Assembly: GCA_027352645.1 (NCBI GenBank)
Contig: DAIEIL010000109.1
Span: 1-14,813 of the forward strand
Direction of reading: 5' to 3'
Source: Rhodobiaceae bacterium
Lineage (GTDB): Bacteria; Pseudomonadota; Alphaproteobacteria; Parvibaculales; Parvibaculaceae
Length of the DNA: 14,813 nucleotides
Shown here: positions 6,086 through 14,464 of the stretch, piece by piece
How the letters are laid out: each line of letters starts with the position of its first letter
How positions within the stretch are numbered: position 1 is the stretch's first letter
The notes under the pieces: generated by a model
Seen by the model: the letters and a program-made list of their open reading frames with translations, nothing else
Database searches by the model: none
Told to the model about the DNA's origin: nothing
Translations under genes and position numbers: made by a program

Positions 6086-7045
6086 ATGGATTGGGACGAT
6101 CTCCGCTACTTCCTGGCGGTCGCGGGCGCGGGCAGTCTCTCCGGCGCCGCGCAGCAGCTTGGCGTCAATACGACCACCGTTCTCCGCCGCGTCGCCTCGC
6201 TCGAGGATGACCTCGGCGCCCGCCTCTTCGAGCGCGAGCGCACCGGCTACCGGCTGACGGTCGCAGGCGAGAAGCTGGTGGAGGCGCTGGAGCCCGTGGA
6301 CAGGCGGCTGTCGGCCTTGCCGAGGGACTTCGCGGCTTCGGGCTCCGGCAGCGAGGGCGCAGTGCGCCTTGCGGCCAGCGAAGTGCTCGCGGCGGCCCTC
6401 ATCGCACCGGAATTGCCGGCCTTCAGGGTCGCTCATCCGGGTCTCGAACTTGAGCTGGTGGATGATCCAAGGGGTGCAAGTCTCGGCAGCGCCCCACGTA
6501 TCGGCAATCCGCTGCGCGATGTGGATGTGGCGCTCAGGGCCGCCCGGCCCACGCAGGGCGACATGCTTATGCGAAAAGTCGGGGACATGGCTTATGGGCT
6601 CTATGCCTCGACCGCTTACCTTGCGGAAAGGGGCAGGCCGGAGCAGATGTCGGACCTTGCCGGGCACGACATCATCGGATTTCCGCGCGGAGAGACGCCA
6701 TTGGGTCCAGTTTGGTTGATGTCGCGCGCCGAGAAATCTTCCAGTGTTACATTCCGTTCGTCGAGCGCCGCCGCGCGCGCGGAGGCGGTTCGTCGAAATC
6801 TCGGTCTCACGGCCTTGCCATGCCTCATCGCCGACAAGGATGCGACGCTCAACCGGGTGTTCGGACCGGATCTTCTGGGCGCTCTCGAATTATGGCTCAT
6901 GGCGCGCAACGATCTCGCCCAGCTCGCTCATGTCAGGGCGGTTATGGAGTTCCTTGTCGAGGCGGTGAAACGCCATCGTGCGCCGCTCGAAGGGCGTTCG
7001 CACGAGATCACCGAGCTCGCTCTCAAACCCTTGAAAAGCCCCTAA
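6086..7045 (+). CDS. LysR-family transcriptional regulator
   Basis: A 319-residue LysR-type regulator. The N-terminal winged helix-turn-helix is at residues 1-62: MDWDDLRYFLAVAGAGSLSG, then AAQQLGVNTTTVLRRVASLE, then LGARLFERERTGYRLT. The rest is the two-lobed periplasmic-binding-protein-like effector domain, with a recognisable GLTALPCLIAD segment near residues 240-250. The MDWDDLRYFL subgroup is common in rhizobia and relatives and mostly uncharacterised. A taggacg stretch (6076-6082) precedes the ATG. It is encoded in the same direction as purT, 120 bases downstream, with its own palindromic upstream region, and has no divergent partner gene, so neither target nor inducer can be named. It is followed by a weak hairpin and a long non-coding region. 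Confidence 0.92.
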   Translation: MDWDDLRYFLAVAGAGSLSGAAQQLGVNTTTVLRRVASLEDDLGARLFERERTGYRLTVAGEKLVEALEPVDRRLSALPRDFAASGSGSEGAVRLAASEVLAAALIAPELPAFRVAHPGLELELVDDPRGASLGSAPRIGNPLRDVDVALRAARPTQGDMLMRKVGDMAYGLYASTAYLAERGRPEQMSDLAGHDIIGFPRGETPLGPVWLMSRAEKSSSVTFRSSSAAARAEAVRRNLGLTALPCLIADKDATLNRVFGPDLLGALELWLMARNDLAQLAHVRAVMEFLVEAVKRHRAPLEGRSHEITELALKPLKSP

Positions 7046-7058
7046 AATAAGGTCTTTT
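7034..7058 (+). terminator. Weak terminator-like hairpin after the LysR-type gene
   Basis: AAAAG (7034-7038) can pair with CTTTT (7054-7058), continuing after one mismatch into CC/GG. The 3' arm supplies a short T-run. The stem is AT-rich and overlaps the stop codon, so this is a low-confidence terminator for the regulator. Confidence 0.3.
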
Positions 7059-7530
7059 CCGTTGCGCCTGCATCGCCTTTCGGCGTACAAACCTGAGGCT
7101 GTCGCGCACGTCTGAGGTGGAATCGCCGCGCTCGACGATTCGCTGCGATGGCCAAAAACGCTGACAGGAAGCGATGTGCTTTCGCGGGGTGGGCGGTGGT
7201 CCGGCCGGCACCAGCAAACAAGTGACGAGGCGGGTAAAAAAGAATGACCCGAAAGGCGGGCGAGGGCAGGAAATCGGGAGTGGACGGTATCGACTCTCGA
7301 ATCCGCGCGCCGCAACCCTCCTGCAAGGCTCCCCGGCTTGTTCGCATACGGATGAATAATGGGGACGTGCTTCCCGGGTTTTTACGATAGCCTTGCCGTC
7401 CGGCTTCCGGCGCGGCTATGGCTGGCGGCTTGTTAACTAAATAGCCACCGCGATTGAAGACACTTTCAACCGTCGACGGATCTCACGACTGCGAACTCCG
7501 CCGACATACCGTTAAAGGATAAAGATAGAC
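7046..7530. other. 485-bp non-coding leader upstream of mreB
   Basis: No convincing protein-coding gene lies here: the one plus-strand open frame (7174-7359, 61 residues) is low-complexity, lacks a ribosome site and matches nothing I know. I see no tRNA, 6S, SRP, RNase P or tmRNA signature. The region holds a hairpin at 7387-7419, a TTGAA/TTCAA dyad around 7454-7470, a single GTTAAC half-site at 7432-7437, and the mreB ribosome site (aagga, 7515-7519). Either the mreB message has a long 5' leader or an unrecognised small RNA is present. No clear sigma-70 promoter stands out. Confidence 0.6.
7387..7419. other. Hairpin in the mreB leader
   Basis: ATAGCC (7387-7392) pairs with GGCTAT (7414-7419), and inside it CCGG (7400-7403) pairs with CCGG (7407-7410) around a CTT loop. 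No T-run follows, so it is not a simple terminator. It lies about 110 bases before the mreB start. A structural or regulatory role is inference only. Confidence 0.35.
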
Positions 7531-8571
<1,041 letters not shown>

Positions 8572-8624
8572 GTTCAGACGAAAGTTCCGCGTGGGCGGGC
8601 TGAAGGGGCAGCGGAAGCACGAAC

Positions 8625-8693
8625 TTGGCGATAGATCCTAACCGGTAAGCAGTCCCGATCCGCGAAATATCCAACAGGATTTCGCTCGTCTTC
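8625..8693 (+). pseudogene. Putative lost 5' end of mreC, with in-frame TAA
   Basis: Same frame as mreC. TTG at 8625 is preceded by GGAAG (8613-8617, 7 bases away) and reads MAIDPNR, then TAA (8646-8648), then AVPIREISNRISLVF joining MLTLAAALLLLGRAE. Joined, this gives a complete MreC-type N-terminus with a basic cytoplasmic part and a full-length membrane helix. The nonsense codon could be a real mutation, a sequencing error, or a sign that initiation occurs at a rare codon (ATC 8658, ATA 8667 or ATT 8679). Confidence 0.5.
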
Positions 8694-9788
8694 ATGCTGA
8701 CGCTGGCAGCTGCCCTGCTGCTGCTCGGTCGGGCGGAGACTTATGTCTTCGACGAGGCGCGCCAGATCGTCACCGACATGACGGCGCCGCTTCTCGAAAT
8801 CGCCTCGCGACCTGTCGCCGCCGCGCGCCGCGTCGTCGAACTCACCGACGAATACGCCTATGTCTTCGACGAGAACGAGCGGCTGCGCGCCGAAAATGCG
8901 CGGCTGCTTGCCTGGAAGGAGGCTGCGCTGAAGCTCGAGTCGAAGCTCGCGCGTTACGAGGCGCTGCTCAACGTCCAGATCGATCCCGCGATCAAATATG
9001 TGAGCGGCCGCGTCGTCAGCGACAATGGCGGTCCCTTCGTCGATACGGTCATCGTGAATGCGGGCCGGGCGGCCGGTGCGAAGAGCGGAGACGGCGTCAT
9101 CGACACGGACGGCCTCGTCGGCCGGATCGTCGCGACGGGCGAGAAGGCGAGCCGCATTCTGCTGCTTACCGATCTCAACAGCCGCATTCCGGTCGTCGTC
9201 GAGCCTGCGCATTACAAGGCTGTGCTTGCGGGCGACAACACGGACTGGCCGAAGCTCGAATACCTGACTTCCCTGAGCAGCGTATCGCCCGGCGATCGCG
9301 TCGTGACTTCGGGCGATGGCGGGCTGCTCCCGCCGGGAATACCGGTCGGTCTCGTCATCCAGACCAGCGACGGCTTCCTGCGCGTACAGACTTTCGCCGA
9401 CCGTGACCGGCTCGATTTCGTTCGCATCCTCAAATATGAGTTCCCGACCCAGATCGACAGGCAGGACCCGCCTGCGGCGTTGCTCGGGCCGCCGGTCGAG
9501 CCCAAGCCTGTTGAGCGTGTAAAGCCGGCCGCCACCATTCCCGGTGCGCCCAAGCCTGCGACGCCAGCCCTTGCCGACACGGCGCCCGCGCCCGCGAAGC
9601 CCGCCAAACCTGCTGCGCGTGTCGCGAAAAAGCCCGAAACGCAGCCCGCGCCGCAGCCGCAGGTGCTTCCGCCCGATTCAGCGCCCTCCGCCGCGACGAT
9701 GCAGCCCGTGCCCGACGCGGAGGAGCAGGTGCCGCCGCCGGAAGAAGATGTGGTGCCCGGCACGCAAGACACGCCGGGGACCGAGTGA
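8694..9788 (+). CDS. mreC: Rod shape-determining protein MreC (N-terminus apparently interrupted)
   Basis: An inner-membrane protein with a periplasmic domain that links MreB to PBP2 and RodA. From ATG 8694 it has 364 residues: a short hydrophobic start (MLTLAAALLLLG), a coiled coil (about 50-93, with NERLRAENARLL), the MreC beta domains (about 104-250, SGRVVSDNGGPFVDTVIVNAG to FVRILKYEF), and a Pro/Ala-rich tail (255-364). The start looks wrong: 11 hydrophobic residues are too few for a membrane helix. Upstream in the same frame come AVPIREISNRISLVF, the usual charged cytoplasmic segment and first half of the helix, and before that a TTG start (8625) with GGAAG (8613-8617), but a TAA at 8646-8648 interrupts. 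No standard start codon lies between TAA and 8694. The stop overlaps the mreD ATG. Confidence 0.9.
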   Translation: MLTLAAALLLLGRAETYVFDEARQIVTDMTAPLLEIASRPVAAARRVVELTDEYAYVFDENERLRAENARLLAWKEAALKLESKLARYEALLNVQIDPAIKYVSGRVVSDNGGPFVDTVIVNAGRAAGAKSGDGVIDTDGLVGRIVATGEKASRILLLTDLNSRIPVVVEPAHYKAVLAGDNTDWPKLEYLTSLSSVSPGDRVVTSGDGGLLPPGIPVGLVIQTSDGFLRVQTFADRDRLDFVRILKYEFPTQIDRQDPPAALLGPPVEPKPVERVKPAATIPGAPKPATPALADTAPAPAKPAKPAARVAKKPETQPAPQPQVLPPDSAPSAATMQPVPDAEEQVPPPEEDVVPGTQDTPGTE

Positions 9789-10321
9789 TGGCCAAGCTCG
9801 AATCCTATACGCCGACACCGGGGGCCCGCGCGGGTCGCATCGTCCTGACGGTGCTGCCCTTCGTCATGGGGCTCGTCTGCGTGCTGCTGTCTTTCGTCCC
9901 CGTCGGCCGTATCTTCGGCACTGCGGTCATGCCCGCCTTCGGCTTGATGGCGATTTATTACTGGGCGGTCGTGCGGCCTGAAATGTTCCCGGTCTATGCG
10001 GCCTTCCTGGTCGGCCTGCTGTCCGATCTTCTGTCGGGCGGGCCCATCGGGCTCTGGGCGTTCGCTTATGTGCTGACCTATATCATCGTGCTGACGCAGC
10101 GCTTTCTCGGCATGAACGCGCCATTCTCGGTTTTCTGGTTCGGCTTTCTGCTGGCGGCGATTTTCGCCGGTTTCATCGGCTGGGGCGCGGCATCGCTTTT
10201 CTATGGCGCCTTTCTTCCGATCGGCCCGATCGCCTGGCATCTTTTCGTGACGGTCGCGCTGTTTCCGCTTTTTGCTTGGATCTTCGGGCGCATCGAGCGC
10301 CGCATCCTTCCGTCGGGCTAG
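9788..10321 (+). CDS. mreD: Rod shape-determining membrane protein MreD
   Basis: A 177-residue polytopic inner-membrane protein of the elongasome that partners MreC. About five hydrophobic segments are visible, and the conserved stretch FLVGLLSDLLSGGPIGLWAFAY (about residues 73-94) is the family hallmark (DLLSGGPIG). The C-terminus is basic, GRIERRILPSG. The start ATG shares its A with the mreC stop (TGATG), pointing to coupled translation; a GTG three bases earlier could also serve. The PBP2 gene starts 19 bases downstream. Length is a little above the roughly 160-170 typical of the family because of an N-terminal extension (MAKLESYTPTPGARAGR) before the first membrane segment. Confidence 0.95.
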   Translation: MAKLESYTPTPGARAGRIVLTVLPFVMGLVCVLLSFVPVGRIFGTAVMPAFGLMAIYYWAVVRPEMFPVYAAFLVGLLSDLLSGGPIGLWAFAYVLTYIIVLTQRFLGMNAPFSVFWFGFLLAAIFAGFIGWGAASLFYGAFLPIGPIAWHLFVTVALFPLFAWIFGRIERRILPSG

Positions 10322-10340
10322 GGGGAAATCGGGACGAGAC

Positions 10341-12218
10341 ATGCAGATCGACGGCAGAGACAGTTCCCGCTATCAGGCCTTCACCCGGCGCACGCTGGTG
10401 CTTGGCGGAGCGCAGGCGGCTGCCTTCGTCGTTCTGGCAGGGCGGATGTATTATCTGCAGATTCTCAAGTCTGACGAATACCAGATGCTGGCGGAAGAAA
10501 ACCGCATCAACGTTCGTCTTCTCGCGCCGCTGCGTGGTCGCATCGTCGACCGCTATGGCAGTGTGCTTGCTTCCAACCGGCAGAATTATCGCGCCGTGCT
10601 CGTCGCCGAGCAGACGCCGAATATCGGCGAGACCCTGGACAGGCTTTCGCGCATCGTCGCGATCACGCCTTTCGACCGCAAGAAGATCATGCGGGATATC
10701 GACCGCTCGCCGCGCTTCATGCCGGTGACGGTCGCCGAAGACCTGACCTGGGAACAATTCGCTCAGGTCAATATCAACGAGCCGGACCTTGCCGGTGTTC
10801 AGCCCGATGTCGGCGAGACGCGATACTATCCTTATGCGATGGAACTTGCCCATGTCGTCGGCTATGTGGGCCCCGTTTCCGACAAGGAGATGGAAGATGC
10901 CGACGACGAGCAGCCCTTGCTGAAGCTGCCCGGCTTCCGCATCGGCAAGAGCGGCATCGAAAAGACATTCGATCAGGATCTGCGCGGCATAGCCGGCGCG
11001 ACCCATGTCGAGGTCAATGCCTATGGCCGCGTCATTCGCGAACTCTCGAAGGATCAGGGAAAGCCCGGCGCGGAAATCGTGCTGACGCTGGACATGGAAA
11101 TCCAGAAGTTTGCCTGCGAGCGCCTCAAGGAGGAATCCGCCAGTGCCGTCGTCATGGACATCCATAGCGGCGACATACTTTCCTTCGTCTCGACACCGGC
11201 CTTCGATCCGAATGAATTCAATATGGGGCTCAGTCAGGACCAGTGGAAAATGCTGGTCGACAACCCCTACAAGCCGCTGACCAACAAGGCGATTGCGGGT
11301 CTCTATCCGCCGGGCTCCACCTTCAAGACGATGACGGCGATTGCCGCGCTCGAAGCGGGCGTCGACCCAAACCACACTGTCGGCTGCAACGGCAAATATG
11401 CGCTGGGCAACCACCTCTTCCATTGCTGGAAGAAGGAGGGGCACGGCGCGATGAACATGCATGACGGGCTCAAGCATTCCTGCGACGTCTATTTCTACGA
11501 TCTGGCCAAGCGCATCGGCATCGACGCCATCGAGAAGGTGGCGAAGCGCTTCGGGCTCGGCGAGACCTACGATCTCGAAATTCCCGGCGAGAAGAAAGGC
11601 ATCGTCCCGAGCCGCGACTGGAAGCGCGCGACGACCGGCGTGAGCTGGCAGCAAGGCGAAACGCTCATCACCGGCATCGGGCAGGGCTTTCTGCTGACGT
11701 CGCCGCTGCAGCTCGCGGTCATGGCGTCTCGTCTGGCCAATGGCGGCTATGCGGTGAAGCCGCACCTGACGCGGGCCGTCGGCGGGCAATTGCTGCCCAA
11801 GCCGGAGGCGCCCAGGATGGATGTCGATCCCGAGCACCTGAAGATCGTGCAAGGTGGCATGAACGGCGTGTCGAATGAGCCGGGCGGCACTGCCTATCGC
11901 GCGCGTATCACCGAAGTCGGCATGGAACTCGCGGGCAAGACGGGCTCGGCGCAGGTGCGCCGCATCAGCATGGCCGAGCGCGACTCCGGCGTCCGCAAGA
12001 ACGATACGCTGGAATGGCGTCTGCGCGACCACGCGCTTTTCATCTGTTTCGCGCCTGTTGCAGACCCGAAATATGCGATGGCGCTTGTGATCGAGCATGG
12101 CGGTTCGGGCTCGGGCGCGGCAGCGCCCGCTGCGCGCGACATCATGCTCGAAGTGCAGAAACGAAATCTTGCGCGGCCGCAGGCTTATATGCCGCGCGGC
12201 GATGTGAAGGAGGCGTGA
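10341..12218 (+). CDS. mrdA: Penicillin-binding protein 2 (elongasome transpeptidase)
   Basis: A 625-residue class B PBP that crosslinks peptidoglycan stems during lateral growth; beta-lactam target. It has a single N-terminal membrane anchor (about 17-35), then the non-catalytic dimer/pedestal region starting RGRIVDRYGSVLASN (66-80), then the transpeptidase domain. Active-site motifs: STFK (Ser326 nucleophile, Lys329), SCD (380-382, the SxN-equivalent) and KTGS (533-536). Cys349, Cys362, His368 and Cys381 sit where the PBP2 zinc site described in Acinetobacter has two Asp, His and Cys, suggesting a Cys3His zinc site here. The ATG is preceded by a gggacgag stretch; the longer open frame from 10272 runs into mreD and is rejected. 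The stop overlaps the rodA start (TGATG), with aaggagg just upstream serving rodA. Confidence 0.97.
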   Translation: MQIDGRDSSRYQAFTRRTLVLGGAQAAAFVVLAGRMYYLQILKSDEYQMLAEENRINVRLLAPLRGRIVDRYGSVLASNRQNYRAVLVAEQTPNIGETLDRLSRIVAITPFDRKKIMRDIDRSPRFMPVTVAEDLTWEQFAQVNINEPDLAGVQPDVGETRYYPYAMELAHVVGYVGPVSDKEMEDADDEQPLLKLPGFRIGKSGIEKTFDQDLRGIAGATHVEVNAYGRVIRELSKDQGKPGAEIVLTLDMEIQKFACERLKEESASAVVMDIHSGDILSFVSTPAFDPNEFNMGLSQDQWKMLVDNPYKPLTNKAIAGLYPPGSTFKTMTAIAALEAGVDPNHTVGCNGKYALGNHLFHCWKKEGHGAMNMHDGLKHSCDVYFYDLAKRIGIDAIEKVAKRFGLGETYDLEIPGEKKGIVPSRDWKRATTGVSWQQGETLITGIGQGFLLTSPLQLAVMASRLANGGYAVKPHLTRAVGGQLLPKPEAPRMDVDPEHLKIVQGGMNGVSNEPGGTAYRARITEVGMELAGKTGSAQVRRISMAERDSGVRKNDTLEWRLRDHALFICFAPVADPKYAMALVIEHGGSGSGAAAPAARDIMLEVQKRNLARPQAYMPRGDVKEA

Positions 12219-13366
12219 TGCTGGACCTGCGCCGCTTTACCGGCCGCGAAATGCGCATCAGCGACAAGTTGATGGAATTCAACTGGGGCTTTCTGCTGCT
12301 GCTCGCCGTCATATCCTCGATGGGCTTCGCCATGCTCTATTCTGTGGCGGATGGCAGCTTTTCGCCCTGGGCCTTGAAGCAGATGATCCGCTTCGTCCTG
12401 GGCGCCGGCATCATGGTCGTTGTCGCGCTGGTCGATCTCAGGCTCTGGATGCGGATTTCCTATCCCCTTTATGCGATAGCGCTGGTGCTGGTCACCGCGG
12501 TCGACATTGTGGGCTTCAAGGGCATGGGCGCGCAGCGCTGGCTCAATCTCGGCATCATTCAGCTGCAGCCCTCGGAAATCATGAAGGTCGCCATTCTTCT
12601 GGCGCTTGCCCGCTATTTCCATGGCTTGACGCTCGAAGAGGTGTCGCGCGTCAAGAATCTCATCATTCCCTTGCTCATCGTCGTTGTGCCCGTGGGGCTT
12701 GTGGTGAAGCAGCCGGATCTGGGCACGGCGATTCTGCTCACCGTATCCGGCGGCGTTCTCTTCTTCGCGGCGGGCCTCGCCTGGCGTTATTTCATTTTGG
12801 GCGGCCTTGCGATTCTCGCGGCCATCCCCGTCATCTGGGAAAGGCTGCACGACTATCAGCGCAATCGCGTTTTCACTTTTCTCGATCCTGAACGCGATCC
12901 GCTGGGCGCGGGCTATCACATTCTGCAATCGAAGATCGCGCTCGGTTCAGGCGGCGTCTTCGGCAAGGGCTTCATGGCGGGTACGCAGGCGCATCTGAAC
13001 TTCCTGCCGGAAAAGCAGACCGACTTCATTTTCACCATGCTTTGCGAAGAGCTGGGCTTTGTCGGCGGGTTGACGCTGCTCGCCTTCTATTCGGTGGTGC
13101 TGATCTATTCCTTCAGCGTCGCCGTGCAATGCCGCAACCAGTTCGGCAGGCTGCTGGCGCTGGGCGTATCGGTTTCCTTCTTCTTCTATGTCTTCATCAA
13201 CTCGGCAATGGTCATGGGGCTCCTGCCGGTGGTTGGCGTACCGCTGCCGCTGGTTTCCTATGGCGGCACAGCCATGCTGTCGCTGATGTTCGCCTTCGGC
13301 CTGCTGATGAGCGTCTATATCCACCGGAACCTCGAAATCGCCCGTGGCAACAACGCTTTCTGGTGA
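12218..13366 (+). CDS. rodA: Peptidoglycan glycosyltransferase RodA (SEDS family)
   Basis: A 382-residue polytopic SEDS protein that polymerises lipid II into glycan strands and works as a pair with PBP2. About ten membrane helices. Family motifs: AQRWLNLGIIQLQPSEIMKVA (105-125), KQPDLGTA (164-171), the periplasmic FLPEKQTDFIF with the catalytic Asp269 (equivalent of E. coli Asp262), CEELGFVGG, and the terminal PLPLVSYGGTAML (342-354). The ATG overlaps the PBP2 stop in TGATG and has aaggaggc at 12208-12215. It is the last gene of the mre cluster; a hairpin without T-run follows and the next gene is tRNA-Lys. Distinguished from FtsW by its place beside PBP2. Confidence 0.97.
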   Translation: MLDLRRFTGREMRISDKLMEFNWGFLLLLAVISSMGFAMLYSVADGSFSPWALKQMIRFVLGAGIMVVVALVDLRLWMRISYPLYAIALVLVTAVDIVGFKGMGAQRWLNLGIIQLQPSEIMKVAILLALARYFHGLTLEEVSRVKNLIIPLLIVVVPVGLVVKQPDLGTAILLTVSGGVLFFAAGLAWRYFILGGLAILAAIPVIWERLHDYQRNRVFTFLDPERDPLGAGYHILQSKIALGSGGVFGKGFMAGTQAHLNFLPEKQTDFIFTMLCEELGFVGGLTLLAFYSVVLIYSFSVAVQCRNQFGRLLALGVSVSFFFYVFINSAMVMGLLPVVGVPLPLVSYGGTAMLSLMFAFGLLMSVYIHRNLEIARGNNAFW

Positions 13367-13372
13367 GCCAGC

Positions 13373-13400
13373 CTCCCTTTTCGGCCTGATCGGAAAGGAG
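13373..13400. other. Hairpin after rodA
   Basis: CTCC-c-TTTTCG (13374-13383 region) can pair with CGGAAAGGAG (13391-13400) around a 7-base loop with one bulged C. There is no T-run, so it may protect or end the rodA message only with help from Rho. Confidence 0.35.
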
Positions 13401-13434
13401 CGGGGCGCCGCCAAAAATAGTTCATGAAGGTTGC

Positions 13435-13463
13435 TGGACAGACCCTCCGAGCTTTGCTATTAG
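13435..13463 (+). promoter_or_regulatory. Sigma-70-type promoter of tRNA-Lys
   Basis: TGGACA (13435-13440, five of six matches to TTGACA) and TATTAG (13458-13463, four of six to TATAAT) are 17 bases apart. Transcription would start near 13470, giving a leader of about 66 bases before the tRNA. The spacing and position make this the best promoter candidate in the window. Confidence 0.55.
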
Positions 13464-13535
13464 CAGCGCTCTCAGACGGATTTGGTGGTCCCTGAGACCC
13501 GCGGCCGAAACTGCAATGCAGGTCAGGCCCTCGGC

Positions 13536-13611
<76 letters not shown>

Positions 13612-13745
13612 ATTTTACCGGAGGCGGAAGCTGCCTCGTTGCTCATCTCCCCGCTGCGACATTTCGACTGGCGACCTTGCGTCCGCGCAGGATTTTGCGC
13701 GTGCGAGCGTATGACTATTCGTCAGTAGCAATCGTGATGCCGGTA

Positions 13746-13762
13746 GGGTGGGGCTTCCACCC
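13746..13762 (+). other. Hairpin just upstream of the DUF4405-like gene
   Basis: GGGTGG (13746-13751) and CCACCC (13757-13762) form a perfect 6-bp stem with loop GGCTT, followed by GTTT and then the ribosome site aaggag at 13769-13774. It could end transcripts from the tRNA side or modulate translation of the gene at 13786. It matches no riboswitch I recognise. Confidence 0.4.
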
Positions 13763-13785
13763 GTTTAGAAGGAGCGCAGCAGGAC

Positions 13786-14322
13786 ATGAGCAACGCCACA
13801 ACCAGACGCGATCGTATTTTCGGTATCGTGCCGCGCAATTGGGCGACGCCGTTGACGGCCTCCGTCTTTGCCGTGATCGGCGTGTCGGGCCTTATGCTCT
13901 TTTTCGGCCTCTTCGAGGATAGCGTTAAGGAGATGCACGAATGGATCGGGCTCGCCTTCGTCGCCGTCGTGATTCTTCATCTCGCGAAAAACTGGATGCC
14001 CCTTCAGGTTATGCTGAAGCAGAAGGCCACCAAGGCATCCGCCCTTGCGGTCGCGCTTGTCGCCGCCGTCTTCATCGGTGGCGCGCTGATGGGTGGGGAG
14101 GAGGAGAATCCGCTGCGCGTCATGGCGCGCGCCGTTGAAACCGCGCCCCTCGAAGCCTCGGCGGCGGTGCTCGGCATTTCACGGGATGAGGTCTTCGCGC
14201 GGCTGCGCAAGGCCGGTATCGAGCCGGTCGCCGATGCGCGTTCGCTCGCTGAAATCATCAAAAAAAGCGGCGTGGATTCGCGCCGCGTCATCGGTGCGGT
14301 GGTAGCCCCCGCACAGGAATGA
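13786..14322 (+). CDS. DUF4405-like membrane protein
   Basis: A 178-residue membrane protein of unknown function. Hydrophobic segments lie at about 21-41, 53-69 and 85-103. The second holds HEWIGLAFVAVVILHLAKNW (51-70), with two histidines (His51, His65) and the His...NW ending that marks DUF4405-type proteins, which resemble cytochrome b membrane subunits and often sit beside redox genes; heme binding is not shown. The C-terminal third (about 118-170) is a soluble helical part, LGISRDEVFARLRKAGIEP then SLAEIIKKSGVDSRRVI, with the look of a small helix-turn-helix-like or SAM-type bundle. Ribosome site aaggag (13769-13774). Neighbours (tRNA-Lys before, glycosyltransferase-like gene after) give no functional clue, and there is no redox partner in the window. 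Confidence 0.75.
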   Translation: MSNATTRRDRIFGIVPRNWATPLTASVFAVIGVSGLMLFFGLFEDSVKEMHEWIGLAFVAVVILHLAKNWMPLQVMLKQKATKASALAVALVAAVFIGGALMGGEEENPLRVMARAVETAPLEASAAVLGISRDEVFARLRKAGIEPVADARSLAEIIKKSGVDSRRVIGAVVAPAQE

Positions 14323-14388
14323 AGCATCGTCGGCCGTCCTTCTGCGGATTCGCGTGAGAGCTGTTTTTCAATCTGGGACGGTTCGATT

Positions 14389-14418
14389 TTGACTTTCCCG
14401 CTATTCCCGACTTCAAAT
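14389..14418 (+). promoter_or_regulatory. Candidate promoter for the right-edge gene
   Basis: TTGACT (14389-14394) and TCAAAT (14413-14418) are 18 bases apart. Both are fair matches to sigma-70 hexamers, and the pair lies about 50 bases before the GTG start at 14465. The 142-bp gap between the two genes holds no other feature I can see. Confidence 0.35.
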
Positions 14419-14464
14419 GGAGCTTTAGAACAGAGCGCCATATTCTTGTCGGGGTTTTCTCACA

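Noticed and set aside
7174..7359. 61-residue open frame in the mreB leader
   Set aside because: No ribosome site, low-complexity Gly/Arg/Lys composition and no similarity to any family I know. Coding cannot be supported.
7432..7516. CtrA-type TTAA-N7-TTAA site before mreB
   Set aside because: TTAA occurs at 7433 and 7512, but never as two half-sites 7 bases apart.
10173..12098. 641-residue open frame on the minus strand opposite PBP2
   Set aside because: Shadow of a high-GC gene. The plus strand encodes PBP2 with all active-site motifs; the minus frame has no recognisable domain and crosses the mreD-PBP2 boundary.
13621..13637. Intrinsic terminator after tRNA-Lys
   Set aside because: The GAGGC/GCCTC stem is only 5 bp and no T-run follows.
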